Positions 1-6,425 of a DNA stretch of 64,000 nucleotides are shown piece after piece. The DNA is from Dyella jiangningensis. GTDB taxonomy: Bacteria; Pseudomonadota; Gammaproteobacteria; Xanthomonadales; Rhodanobacteraceae. The stretch spans positions 1,054,001 through 1,118,000 of the forward strand of contig NZ_NFZS01000004.1 in the NCBI RefSeq assembly GCF_003264855.1, given 5' to 3'. Both the position numbers and the translations under genes were made by a program. Position 1 is the stretch's first letter, and the number at the start of each line of letters is the position of its first letter. The notes beneath the pieces were generated by a model, which saw only the letters and a list, made by a program, of their open reading frames with translations, had not been told where the DNA came from and searched no databases.

Positions 1-462
1 ACCCTTGCCGCACAGGCAGGCCACGGGCATGCCGTGGATGTTGCCCGATGGCGTGACATCGGCGGTGTTGAAGTCGGCATGCGCATCCAGCCACAGCACG
101 CGCAACTGCTTGCCCTGTTCGCGGCAATGGCGGGCGACGGCGCTGATCGATCCGATGGCGAGGCAATGATCGCCACCCAGCATGATCGGCAGGCGGCCAT
201 CCTTGAGCTCGGCATAGATCGCTTCATGCACCGCCCGATTCCAGGCCAGTACCTCGGGCAGGTGGCGATAACCGTCGTGCGGCGGCTGCCACGGATTGAG
301 CGGCCCCTGCAGGTTGCCGCGATCGACCACGTCCAGGCCGCGCTTGGACAGCTTGGCGCCGAGGTTGGCCACGCGCAGTGCTTCCGGACCCATCGAGGCG
401 CCGCGGTGACCCGCGCCGATGTCGGTGGGAACGCCAATCAGGGAAATTGCCTTGTTGACCAT
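1..462 (-). CDS. rocF: Arginase, N-terminal part (runs off left edge)
   Basis: Arginase hydrolyses L-arginine to ornithine and urea at a dimanganese centre in the cytoplasm. Only the first 154 residues are in the window. The metal-binding motifs are visible: GGDHC at residues 96-100 (GGDHS is more usual) and DAHADFNT at 126-133, followed by SGNIHGMP around 139-146. The N-terminus MVNKAISLIGVPTDIGAG is typical of the family, which supports the ATG at 462. It lies 9 bp downstream of the rhodanese gene on the same strand, so the two may be cotranscribed. Agmatinase-like ureohydrolases are the alternative, but the N-terminal pattern favours arginase. Confidence 0.93.
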   Translation of the reverse strand, partial: MVNKAISLIGVPTDIGAGHRGASMGPEALRVANLGAKLSKRGLDVVDRGNLQGPLNPWQPPHDGYRHLPEVLAWNRAVHEAIYAELKDGRLPIMLGGDHCLAIGSISAVARHCREQGKQLRVLWLDAHADFNTADVTPSGNIHGMPVACLCGKG

Positions 463-471
463 GCAGACCTG

Positions 472-906
472 TCAGTGTGAAGAAGCGGGATCGGGCGAGC
501 CTTCGCGCACCAGCGGCAGTTGCTGCTGTCGCCAGGCGTTGAGGCTGCCATCGAGCAATCGCACATGGTGGTAACCCAGCGATTGCAGGGTTTCCTGCGC
601 ACGCGCCGCGCGCCGTCCCGAGACGCAGTACACCACGATCTCGCGGTCGCGGGGGACGCCCAGCGCGCCAGCGCGGCTACCGAGCTGTTCCACGGGAATG
701 TTGAGCGCCCCGGCGATGTGGCCATCCCGGTATTCGTCGGCGCGGCGCACATCGAGCAGCAGCGGCGCCTGCCCCGCCTGCTGGCGCTCCACCAGTTGGG
801 AGGCGGTGAACGGGGTCTCCGCGGCCATGACGACGCCCTGCGCCACGAGGCAGAAAAAAACGACCCCGGCGACCCGCCGCAGGTGTCGTTCGAACCGTTT
901 TTTCAT
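472..906 (-). CDS. Periplasmic single-domain rhodanese-like protein
   Basis: Rhodanese domains carry sulfur as a persulfide on an active-site cysteine. The protein has a basic N-terminus and hydrophobic stretch (RVAGVVFFCLVAQGVVMA) that looks like a signal peptide ending near AAE. The rhodanese fold follows, with LLDVRRADEYRDGHI in the first half and the active-site loop CVSGRRAARA, which contains the expected Cys. The ATG at 906 (MKKRF...) puts a normal signal peptide at the start; an in-frame upstream ATG at 927 would add seven residues. The position before arginase suggests cotranscription only; the sulfur acceptor is unknown. Confidence 0.85.
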   Translation of the reverse strand: MKKRFERHLRRVAGVVFFCLVAQGVVMAAETPFTASQLVERQQAGQAPLLLDVRRADEYRDGHIAGALNIPVEQLGSRAGALGVPRDREIVVYCVSGRRAARAQETLQSLGYHHVRLLDGSLNAWRQQQLPLVREGSPDPASSH

Positions 907-1076
907 GGGCGAAACGCTGGGAAGCATACGAAGCCTGACGTCACCGTCGAAAGGCGCTGACTGGCCTTTACGGGCCGGCCAGGGGACAAGCTTCGAAGTA
1001 TAGCCGCCAGCCGCCGGCGAAATGACCGAAGTCCCGGGATGCCTGACGCCAGGCTATCGCAGGCGACGAGCGCGGG

Positions 1077-1847
1077 TCATCGAATGCGATTCTGGAAGCG
1101 CTGGCGGAGGTAGAACAGCAAGGTGGGGTGATACCACTGCTTTGACGGGCCCTCGCTGGCGTAAGGCGCGAGCCGGTTTTCGACGGCATCGCGCAGCGCG
1201 GTCTGCATCATCGGGATGGCCTTGGCCATCTGGTGGATGGGATAGGTCACGAAATTATCGGCGGTCCCGACATCGATGGTGGATTGGTAGAGGATGCCGC
1301 CGGTGTCCACGCCTTCGTCGACCATGTGCACGGTGACCCCGCAGCGTCGGCGATCGTCCATCGCCAACGCCCAGTAACCGCCATGCACGCCGCGATAGGC
1401 GGGCGTGATGCCCATGTGCGTGTTGATGAAGGGGGCGTTGATCGATCCAAGCAATTTCTTCGAGAGGATGCGTGTGCCGTTGACCACCACCGCATCGGGC
1501 GAGAGTTCCTTCAACAGGCGGATCACCTCGCGCTTGTTCGCGCTGTCGACCTTGGTGATGACCCGCGAAGGAATCGGCGAATCGTCCATCTCGTAACGCT
1601 CGATCAGCTGTTGCACCCGCTTGCGTGAACTCCTGCCCAGCCAGCGGCTGTAGATGATGAAGGCGAGTTGCCCGAGGGTCGTGGGCCAGCCCAGCGTCTT
1701 TGCCCGGTACTTGATCATGCTTCGGGACGAAGGCTTTTTTTCCAGCACCACCGCGGCGATGTCGCAGCTTTCGCGCAAACCGTTGTACATCAGCTCCGTG
1801 GACAACCCCGGCCCTGCGAGCATGACGATGCGCGGTCTAGGCGGCAT
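1077..1847 (-). CDS. Formyltransferase-family protein
   Basis: This is a 256-residue protein with the formyltransferase (PurN/Fmt/ArnA-N) fold. The catalytic triad is readable: Asn in VVNGTRIL, His in NTHMGITPAYRG and Asp in DEGVDTGGIL. These enzymes move a formyl group from 10-formyltetrahydrofolate to an amine. The length and the insert before the catalytic part resemble stand-alone sugar or amino-group formyltransferases more than PurN. Its start overlaps the end of the upstream NodB-type deacetylase by 11 bp, so the pair is translationally coupled and probably acts on one amino-sugar substrate. That substrate cannot be named from sequence. Confidence 0.85.
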   Translation of the reverse strand: MPPRPRIVMLAGPGLSTELMYNGLRESCDIAAVVLEKKPSSRSMIKYRAKTLGWPTTLGQLAFIIYSRWLGRSSRKRVQQLIERYEMDDSPIPSRVITKVDSANKREVIRLLKELSPDAVVVNGTRILSKKLLGSINAPFINTHMGITPAYRGVHGGYWALAMDDRRRCGVTVHMVDEGVDTGGILYQSTIDVGTADNFVTYPIHQMAKAIPMMQTALRDAVENRLAPYASEGPSKQWYHPTLLFYLRQRFQNRIR

Positions 1848-2829
1848 GCGTGCGCTCCAGTTCCGCGGAGATCTCGCCCATGTTCAGCGACTGCATGCCA
1901 TAGCGCTGTTTCAGCTCGCCGTAGTACTCGAGGATGCGCTCCAGGAAGCGCTGGTTCTCCTCGATATGCGCGCCGAAATTGTGCGGATGCCACCATAGGT
2001 GGAACAGGCGGTTGTTGATCGCCGCGTGGCGCATCGCGCGCTTGATGCGGTGCAGGCGCAAGCCATCGAGCCACGCCACCGAGGGCGAATACGGCCGCAG
2101 GAAACGGCTCGAAGGAATGTTGAACGGGCGACTCTGCGCACACTCCTCGAAGCTGTAGGTGTTGTAGCCGGTGACGTTGAGGTAGGCATCGACGAGCCGC
2201 AGGCCTCGCACCAGCGGATTCTGCTGCTCCTGGTTACGGGGCGTGTAGAAACCCGCGTACTCGTTGCCGCGATAGCACCGGATGCCCAGTTCTTCCAGCA
2301 CCGGAAGATAAGCCGGGTTTCCCTGGTTGCGCGGAAAGACGAGGCTCTGGACGTCGATACCGCGTTCCCTCGCTGCGTCGATGGCGGCGACCAGGTCGGC
2401 CTTGAAGGCTTCGGCCGTCTGGCCGGGCTCGAGGCAGTAATAGTGCGAAAACGTGTGCGTGCCGATTTCCTGGCCGGGATACCTGCGGATCAGCTCGATC
2501 ACTTCCGGCGCGAAGTGGTATTCGTCGTCGCTGCCCCAGCGGTGCTCGTCGATGTAGCGATAGGGCGACAACTGGGCGTTGTTGTAGGCCGGCGTATCGC
2601 GCGGCAGCTTCGAACGCAGCGCAGCGACATCCTCGAAGAAGATGAAACCCAAGGTCGCCCAGGTGGCATGCACCCCATGGGCATCGAACGATGCGAGCAT
2701 CTCGCGTATGGCCTGTCGCTCGCCGCGCAGGTTGTCTTCGTAGTCCTGGATACTGCGCTTGTCGCGTACGCCCCAATAGAGCTCAAGATCCAGCGAAACG
2801 GTAAATATGCCTGGCATGAGGTCGTGCAC
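1837..2829 (-). CDS. Polysaccharide deacetylase (NodB-like) family protein
   Basis: The protein (330 residues from a GTG start, or 326 from the ATG at 2817) begins with SLDLELYWG, the NodB metal-site Asp region, and carries HTFSHYYCLE, the second metal motif with two His. WWHPHNFG near the C-terminus supplies the base/His motif. The family removes acetyl or formyl groups from amino sugars with a divalent metal. It lacks a signal peptide, so it is probably cytoplasmic and acts on a precursor rather than finished wall. It is first in a two-gene operon with the formyltransferase. The opposed chemistries (adding formyl, removing acyl) recall the ArnA/ArnD pair, but the proteins are not those. Confidence 0.88.
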   Translation of the reverse strand: MHDLMPGIFTVSLDLELYWGVRDKRSIQDYEDNLRGERQAIREMLASFDAHGVHATWATLGFIFFEDVAALRSKLPRDTPAYNNAQLSPYRYIDEHRWGSDDEYHFAPEVIELIRRYPGQEIGTHTFSHYYCLEPGQTAEAFKADLVAAIDAARERGIDVQSLVFPRNQGNPAYLPVLEELGIRCYRGNEYAGFYTPRNQEQQNPLVRGLRLVDAYLNVTGYNTYSFEECAQSRPFNIPSSRFLRPYSPSVAWLDGLRLHRIKRAMRHAAINNRLFHLWWHPHNFGAHIEENQRFLERILEYYGELKQRYGMQSLNMGEISAELERTHAA

Positions 2830-3182
2830 CCATCCCGTTGATCGGTTGTCAGCCCCCTACTGAGCTATCCAGCCGGCAATCGGCACCCGTGCTCTGCCCC
2901 GACGATCCAGCGCTGCCGGGGCGAACGAATGGGATTGTTCGGGGCCGATCGTGAAGGCAGGCTGAGGCACCCGCCGGGAATACCGGCGTGCGTACAGGCT
3001 TCGTGAAGTACGGGGCGAACGGCCGGAGGCGAGCCGGTCCGGCGACCGGCAACGCCGCCCTGACCGCGTGCTGCGGTCCGGTGGATAGACAGGGATGTCG
3101 CGAGAATGGTGCGGCAGCAGGCATAGAAAATGTCACGCAAGCTGCTTATTAGAAAGCGGTTTCATGACCAAGCCCTCGGGAC
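2830..3182. other. Intergenic region left of the integrated element
   Basis: No convincing gene is seen here. It should hold the promoter of the deacetylase/formyltransferase operon on the minus strand and the chromosomal flank of the left attachment site. The sequence is GC-rich with several small inverted repeats (for example around GCCGGTCCGGCGACCGGC at about 3029-3050), but no T-rich terminator tail is evident. Confidence 0.5.
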
Positions 3183-3205
3183 CTACCGCCATAGTTACCG
3201 TCACT
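3183..3205 (+). repeat. Left attachment-site repeat (attL) of the element
   Basis: These 23 bp match 15286-15308 in the same orientation with a single difference (T at 3192, A at 15295). The second copy lies just upstream of the integrase start. A direct repeat 12.1 kb apart that flanks all the element genes is what site-specific integration leaves. The repeat contains TTACCGTCA at 3195-3203, a 9-mer that recurs near the integrase promoter. No tRNA gene is part of it. Confidence 0.8.
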
Positions 3206-3350
3206 GGACGGACCTATTCCGCCAGGCCATGGCTGCGCACTAGCTGACCGAAGCCGATGCAACCCGGCCTCTCACCATCAGCACATTGATTCCAGCGTAC
3301 CCACGGGAAATATTTCCCGCTGCCCATTTCGGGCTCAGGAGGGGACCGCC

Positions 3351-3497
3351 ATGACCAGCAAGAAGGGACCACCCAACTATCGCGACGCCGGCACAGGTCA
3401 GTTCGTAACCGAGGGCTATGCCAAGAAGCACCCTGGGACGACCGAGAAAGAACACAACAAACCTGCCCCAAAGCCGCCTAGCAAGCCCAAAAAGTAG
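3351..3497 (+). CDS. Small basic element protein (RDAGTGQFVTEGYAKKHP type)
   Basis: This 48-residue protein starts at an ATG 8 bases after a strong AGGAGG ribosome binding site (3337-3342). It has the pattern YRDAGTGQFVTEGYAKKHPG followed by a lysine- and proline-rich tail (KPAPKPPSKPKK). Short proteins with the motif RDxGTGQFVTxxYAxKxPxTT are common in phages and integrative elements; their function is unknown to me. It is the leftmost gene of the element and reads away from attL. A GC-rich inverted repeat (GCCCGGGG/CCCCCGGGC, about 3508-3536) follows the stop and may end the transcript, although it lacks a T run. Confidence 0.7.
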   Translation: MTSKKGPPNYRDAGTGQFVTEGYAKKHPGTTEKEHNKPAPKPPSKPKK

Positions 3498-3843
3498 CGC
3501 GACGCTTAGCCCGGGGAGCGCAGCCCCCCGGGCATTGGGCATGCATGTCGCAAGGACGCCTAGGTTGGTGTATCCGGCCGATCGCCTTAGGACCTACGAA
3601 GCTCGCTAGATGGCTTGGCGCCTAGCTTTGACGAATTACTGTACTGATCAAATCCGCCCACAACGAAACAACCACCGCCCCTCCCAAAAAATTTCATAAA
3701 TAGCGCGCGATCGGGGTCCGAATTACCCCCAACCCATCAAACTGCTCAGGGGCCCCGACGAAATGAGACCCGGCCGCGCCTTGCCTGAATCAAAACCCGA
3801 GGGCGCCGCCGCGAGACAAACGGGTCAGGGAAGCCGCGATAGG
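3498..3843. other. Gene-poor stretch in the left arm of the element
   Basis: I see no gene I can support. An open frame from the ATG at 3763 (61 codons, plus strand) has no family resemblance and overlaps the better-supported minus-strand gene at 3844. The part near 3640-3740 is noticeably more AT-rich (CCCAAAAAATTTCATAAATAG) than the rest of the window and could hold a promoter or a packaging or replication site. Nothing decisive is visible. Confidence 0.4.
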
Positions 3844-4050
3844 TCAACGCTTACGCTGCCGTGCGCGCACGCGATCGAGGGCGGCATGCTTCTCCTGCTT
3901 TCTGCGTTGCAATGCACGCCACGCGGCCGCGCCAGCGGAGACCAGTAGGAAGGCGGCCATTACAGCGGCCCACCATAGATTCAGATCCTCCATCCATTCC
4001 GGGCGTGGGCGGTACGGGCGCACCAGCAATGCCGCCGCGAGCAGGTCCAT
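3844..4050 (-). CDS. Small single-pass membrane protein, unknown
   Basis: The protein has 68 residues from the ATG at 4050, which has GAGAAGGGGAA about ten bases upstream. A hydrophobic segment of about 20 residues (WWAAVMAAFLLVSAGAAAW, residues 26-44) is followed by a very basic tail (RRKQEKHAALDRVRARQRKR). This layout is typical of small inner-membrane proteins with a cytoplasmic tail, including phage holin or Rz-accessory types, but no family is recognised. It is divergent from the AlpA gene at 4119 and shares a promoter region of under 70 bp with it. An internal ATG at residue 20 is a possible alternative start. Confidence 0.5.
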   Translation of the reverse strand: MDLLAAALLVRPYRPRPEWMEDLNLWWAAVMAAFLLVSAGAAAWRALQRRKQEKHAALDRVRARQRKR

Positions 4051-4118
4051 GCGCGAGATTCCCCTTCTCTTCTACGAGTCATAGTCCGACGGCCGAACCA
4101 CAAGAGCAAGGAACACCA

Positions 4119-4349
4119 ATGACCAAGCGATTCATCAAGCTCGACCAGGTTAAACAGATGACGAGCCTGAGCCGTGCCGCCATCTACAAGCGCATCGCGC
4201 ACGGCGCATTTCCAGCCCAAGTCAAGCTCGGGGCCACCTCGGTCTGGCTAGAGTCGGAAATAGAAGGATGGATTCAGCGCAAGGTGGACGAAAGAGATCA
4301 ATCCCTGGCGCGCTCACTCGGCTCATTCATCCATGGACCCAGTAAGTAA
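4119..4349 (+). CDS. AlpA-family transcriptional regulator (left copy)
   Basis: This 76-residue winged-helix/MerR-type protein has the family pattern: KLDQVKQMTSLSRAAIYKRI, then FPAQVKLGATSVWLESEIEGWI. AlpA proteins of P4-type elements act as excisionase or as activators of integrase and late genes. The ATG at 4119 follows AAGGA at about 4109-4113 with good spacing; longer frames upstream have no start with similar support. It is one of two AlpA-type genes in the element; the other is at 10796-10999 on the opposite strand. The pair suggests separate control of the left-end and replication/tail operons. Confidence 0.88.
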   Translation: MTKRFIKLDQVKQMTSLSRAAIYKRIAHGAFPAQVKLGATSVWLESEIEGWIQRKVDERDQSLARSLGSFIHGPSK

Positions 4350-4459
4350 CGGCGAAGAAATGCCGCGCCCCACCAGGAGGCGAGGTGTGCGCGGCTGCCG
4401 GTGTTATTGGTGGACACCGCCGGCTGGTCCTCTAGCTTTCCCCATAGCGCACCAACTAA

Positions 4460-4954
4460 CTAGGCCTTGGCTTCGCCTTCCGGCTTTGCTGCCTGGGCTG
4501 CCTTGAAACGCTCGACAGTGCTGGCCCATTGGACTCCGGCGCCAGCACTCTGTGGGTGTGCAGTGCTAATCGCGGCACCTTCGATGTCGACCAGGAAGTC
4601 GGTCAGGTCACGCCTCACATGGTCCGGCGTGGCGCCAGCCATGACGTATCCGACAGCGAGGCGGTTGAGCAAATCGTGCCCGCTACTCTTAGCCGCAGCG
4701 AAGCACATGCCTTCAATCTTGGCCGCATGCGCGAGTCGTTCGGGCACCCCCTGGATAGATAGCGGAGGCGCGGCCATGATCGCGCAACGCACCGGCACGG
4801 AGAGTTTGGAGCTGGCTAGCGCGGGCAGAAGTGTCTTGAGAACGGGGTGGTTCGGCGGGACGAGCAGACCGGCAGCATCAGCCATTCGGACTACAGGCTC
4901 TTTCTTCTTGATTCCAAGGGAAGCCGCGACGCGGTCGATAAGAGGGTTCTTCAT
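4460..4954 (-). CDS. Element protein of unknown function, 164 aa
   Basis: No family is recognised. The protein is alanine-rich and largely helical, without a signal peptide or membrane segment. The segment around residues 95-125 (LLNRLAVGYVMAGATPDHV) is amphipathic. The start is ATG 4954, with GGAGGA nine bases upstream, inside the last codons of the preceding gene, which ends 3 bp before it. It is the last gene of a three-gene minus-strand unit (5514-5873, 4958-5524, 4460-4954) downstream of the replication operon. It is a real gene by ribosome binding site, coupling and codon use; the function is open. Confidence 0.65.
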   Translation of the reverse strand: MKNPLIDRVAASLGIKKKEPVVRMADAAGLLVPPNHPVLKTLLPALASSKLSVPVRCAIMAAPPLSIQGVPERLAHAAKIEGMCFAAAKSSGHDLLNRLAVGYVMAGATPDHVRRDLTDFLVDIEGAAISTAHPQSAGAGVQWASTVERFKAAQAAKPEGEAKA

Positions 4955-4957
4955 TGC

Positions 4958-5524
4958 TCAGTCCTCCAGCAGCACGCGCGGGTCAGCGTCGGCCCTACGA
5001 TGGATGATTACGCCGGCGTTCTCGGCATAGCTGATTAGGCGCTCCTCCTCCATCTCCAGCGCCAGCAGGTCGCGGTCAAGATCGGAGAGTCGCTTGTCGT
5101 AGGCCTTTGATTCGACCGCATCCGTTTCGTCGGCGTACAACGTTTCGACCTCGGCGGCCAAGGTCTTCCGAACGGAATCATGGAACAGGAAGACGAGAGC
5201 GGAGCTCGCATCTCGCATGTCCACTGTGCGACGGGCCTCCGAGATATTGGCATCGTGGATGATCACTGGAGTCGATCGATCTCGGGACATCAAGCACTGT
5301 GTCGCGATTCGGCCACGTTCTCTGAGATCAGCCAGCCACTCGTCAAGGCGAGCCATGGCCTCCCCCTTGCTGATCGAGCTCTGCTCAACCTGCACACGCT
5401 CGCTTTTGAGGCCGGACACGCGTTCGCGGATCTCGTCGATCTTTTCGCGCAAGGTGTCAATTGAGGCACTTACCCCTGAGGCAATGCCCTGGGCTTCCGT
5501 TGCGATTCTGGACTTATAGACCAT
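4958..5524 (-). CDS. Coiled-coil element protein, 188 aa, unknown
   Basis: Heptad-rich stretches are visible near the N-terminus (TLREKIDEIRERVSGLKSER, residues 28-47) and again near residues 145-170 (KRLSDLDRDLLALEMEEERL). There is no catalytic motif or membrane segment. The ATG at 5524 overlaps the end of the upstream gene by 11 bp, so translation is coupled; an in-frame ATG at 5551 would overlap it further. Two consecutive coiled-coil proteins of this kind could form a hetero-oligomer, such as a structural or exclusion complex. That is inference only. Confidence 0.65.
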   Translation of the reverse strand: MVYKSRIATEAQGIASGVSASIDTLREKIDEIRERVSGLKSERVQVEQSSISKGEAMARLDEWLADLRERGRIATQCLMSRDRSTPVIIHDANISEARRTVDMRDASSALVFLFHDSVRKTLAAEVETLYADETDAVESKAYDKRLSDLDRDLLALEMEEERLISYAENAGVIIHRRADADPRVLLED

Positions 5525-5873
5525 TGGGGATGCCCTCGGGGATGAGTTCACGGTGTTCAGCTAGGTAGTCGTGAAGCCGACGAAAAGTTGTGGCGTCGCT
5601 GTCGAATGCCGCTTTCAGCCGCGACAGCTCTTCGGATGCGATATCGCGCACTGCGATAAGGCGCTCTAGCTCGGCCTCGAGAATTTTGAGGCTTCGCCGC
5701 CCATTCTCCGCTTCGCGCTTGTCAATCCGCGCTTCCATAAACGACTTCATATGTCGCTCTTTATCGCGGATCTGTCCCTGTAGATCGCGAACGGTATCGG
5801 CGGCATCTCGCACAGCCGCACCGGCGGCACGCTTGCGAAACGCGAGCCGATGTAATTTCAAGTAGTTCTTCAC
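5514..5873 (-). CDS. Coiled-coil element protein, 119 aa, unknown
   Basis: The GTG at 5873 is chosen because AGAGGAGG lies five bases upstream; the ATG at 5921 lacks such a site. The protein is basic at its N-terminus (KNYLKLHRLAFRKRAAG) and has a long heptad-type helix (residues about 20-90: VRDLQGQIRDKERHMKSF and SLKILEAELERLIAVRD). No family is recognised. It overlaps the next coiled-coil gene by 11 bp. Its promoter is expected in the 115-bp gap that carries the CGTGAC repeat array, so a protein bound there could control it. Confidence 0.65.
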   Translation of the reverse strand: MKNYLKLHRLAFRKRAAGAAVRDAADTVRDLQGQIRDKERHMKSFMEARIDKREAENGRRSLKILEAELERLIAVRDIASEELSRLKAAFDSDATTFRRLHDYLAEHRELIPEGIPNGL

Positions 5874-5932
5874 ACAACCTCCTCTGCTCGGATGGTGTGT
5901 GCATTCTCGGAATAGCCGCATGCAGCGGCGAT

Positions 5933-5986
5933 GTCACGGCGTGACAGTGCGTGGCTGTCACGTGACAGTTCGTGACGTTCCGTGAC
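5933..5986. repeat. Iteron-like array of GTGAC/GTCAC repeats
   Basis: In 54 bp there are four GTGAC copies on the plus strand (5941, 5962, 5972, 5982) and two GTCAC copies (5933, 5957). The last three form exact 10-bp direct units CGTGACNNTT/TC, one helical turn apart; 5957-5966 is a palindrome GTCACGTGAC. The array sits between the HTH gene (ends 5989) and the coiled-coil operon. With RepA-like ATPase and primase genes nearby it could be a replication origin, or an operator for the HTH protein. Confidence 0.65.
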
Positions 5987-5988
5987 TT

Positions 5989-6240
5989 TTAGCTATCGCA
6001 GCTCTGCCGCCGGGACTCAATCCATCGAAGCAGATCCACGATCGAATACCAGATCCGGCCCGCCTTGAAGTAGTCCGGCCCCATTTCAGCGTTCCGCCAG
6101 TTCCTCAGCGTGCCAACGGATACTCCAATGATTGTCGCTGCTACATCGGGCTGCACACGCAGATCCGGTGTCACCTCCCTTCCTTGAGCGGTGAGTTCCG
6201 CCGCCAGCAGCGACGCCTTCGTTTCCATGGGCGTCGTCAT
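5989..6240 (-). CDS. Helix-turn-helix DNA-binding protein (AlpA/excisionase-like)
   Basis: The 83-residue protein contains a MerR/excisionase-type HTH: VQPDVAATIIGVSVGTLRNW followed by FKAGRIWYSIVDLLRWIESR, in which the tryptophan/tyrosine wing is typical. It is the last gene in a run of eight with 4-bp ATGA overlaps that starts at 9641 and includes the RepA-like ATPase and primase. The GTGAC repeat array begins immediately after its stop, so self-regulation or origin binding is plausible. Distinguishing a replication initiator accessory from an excisionase is not possible from sequence. Confidence 0.75.
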   Translation of the reverse strand: MTTPMETKASLLAAELTAQGREVTPDLRVQPDVAATIIGVSVGTLRNWRNAEMGPDYFKAGRIWYSIVDLLRWIESRRQSCDS

Positions 6241-6425
6241 GCCGCCACCTCGCCATCGCCAACCGGCGGAAGGATTGCCAGCAGCTCGTCACGGCAATGG
6301 ACTACCGCCGCCTGAATGTCGGGCGTGATGGTCCCCGATGGAGCATCGATGGCCAGACCGGAGCCATCCCTTCGGACGGTGGCTCCGACGCTCTGCAGGA
6401 TGAGAAGAACCAGGCAGGCGCTCAT
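6237..6425 (-). CDS. TubC N-terminal docking domain-like small protein
   Basis: The 62 residues match the pattern of TubC_N domains: a leading helix (LVLLILQSVGATVRRDGSGL), the APSGTITPDIQAAV segment, then a helix ending in ELLAIL. TubC_N domains are docking modules known from myxobacterial NRPS/PKS enzymes, and single-domain versions occur beside primase/ATPase genes in mobile elements. Here it overlaps both the HTH gene (6237-6240) and the RepA-like ATPase (6422-6425) by 4 bp. A bridging role in a replication complex is inferred from position, not shown. Confidence 0.65.
   Translation of the reverse strand: MSACLVLLILQSVGATVRRDGSGLAIDAPSGTITPDIQAAVVHCRDELLAILPPVGDGEVAA

Noticed and set aside
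2845-2885. tRNA-like fragment (GGCTGGATAGCTCAGTAG on the minus strand)
   Set aside because: Only an acceptor/D-arm-like stretch is present; no anticodon or T arm follows and the site lies 300 bp from attL, so a tRNA remnant is not supported.
3240-3542. A 100-codon minus-strand frame with hydrophobic segments at the left arm
   Set aside because: It overlaps the 48-residue plus-strand gene that has an AGGAGG site, and lacks its own ribosome binding site.
3763-3948. A 61-codon plus-strand frame in the left arm
   Set aside because: It has no family resemblance and overlaps the better-supported membrane-protein gene at 3844-4050.
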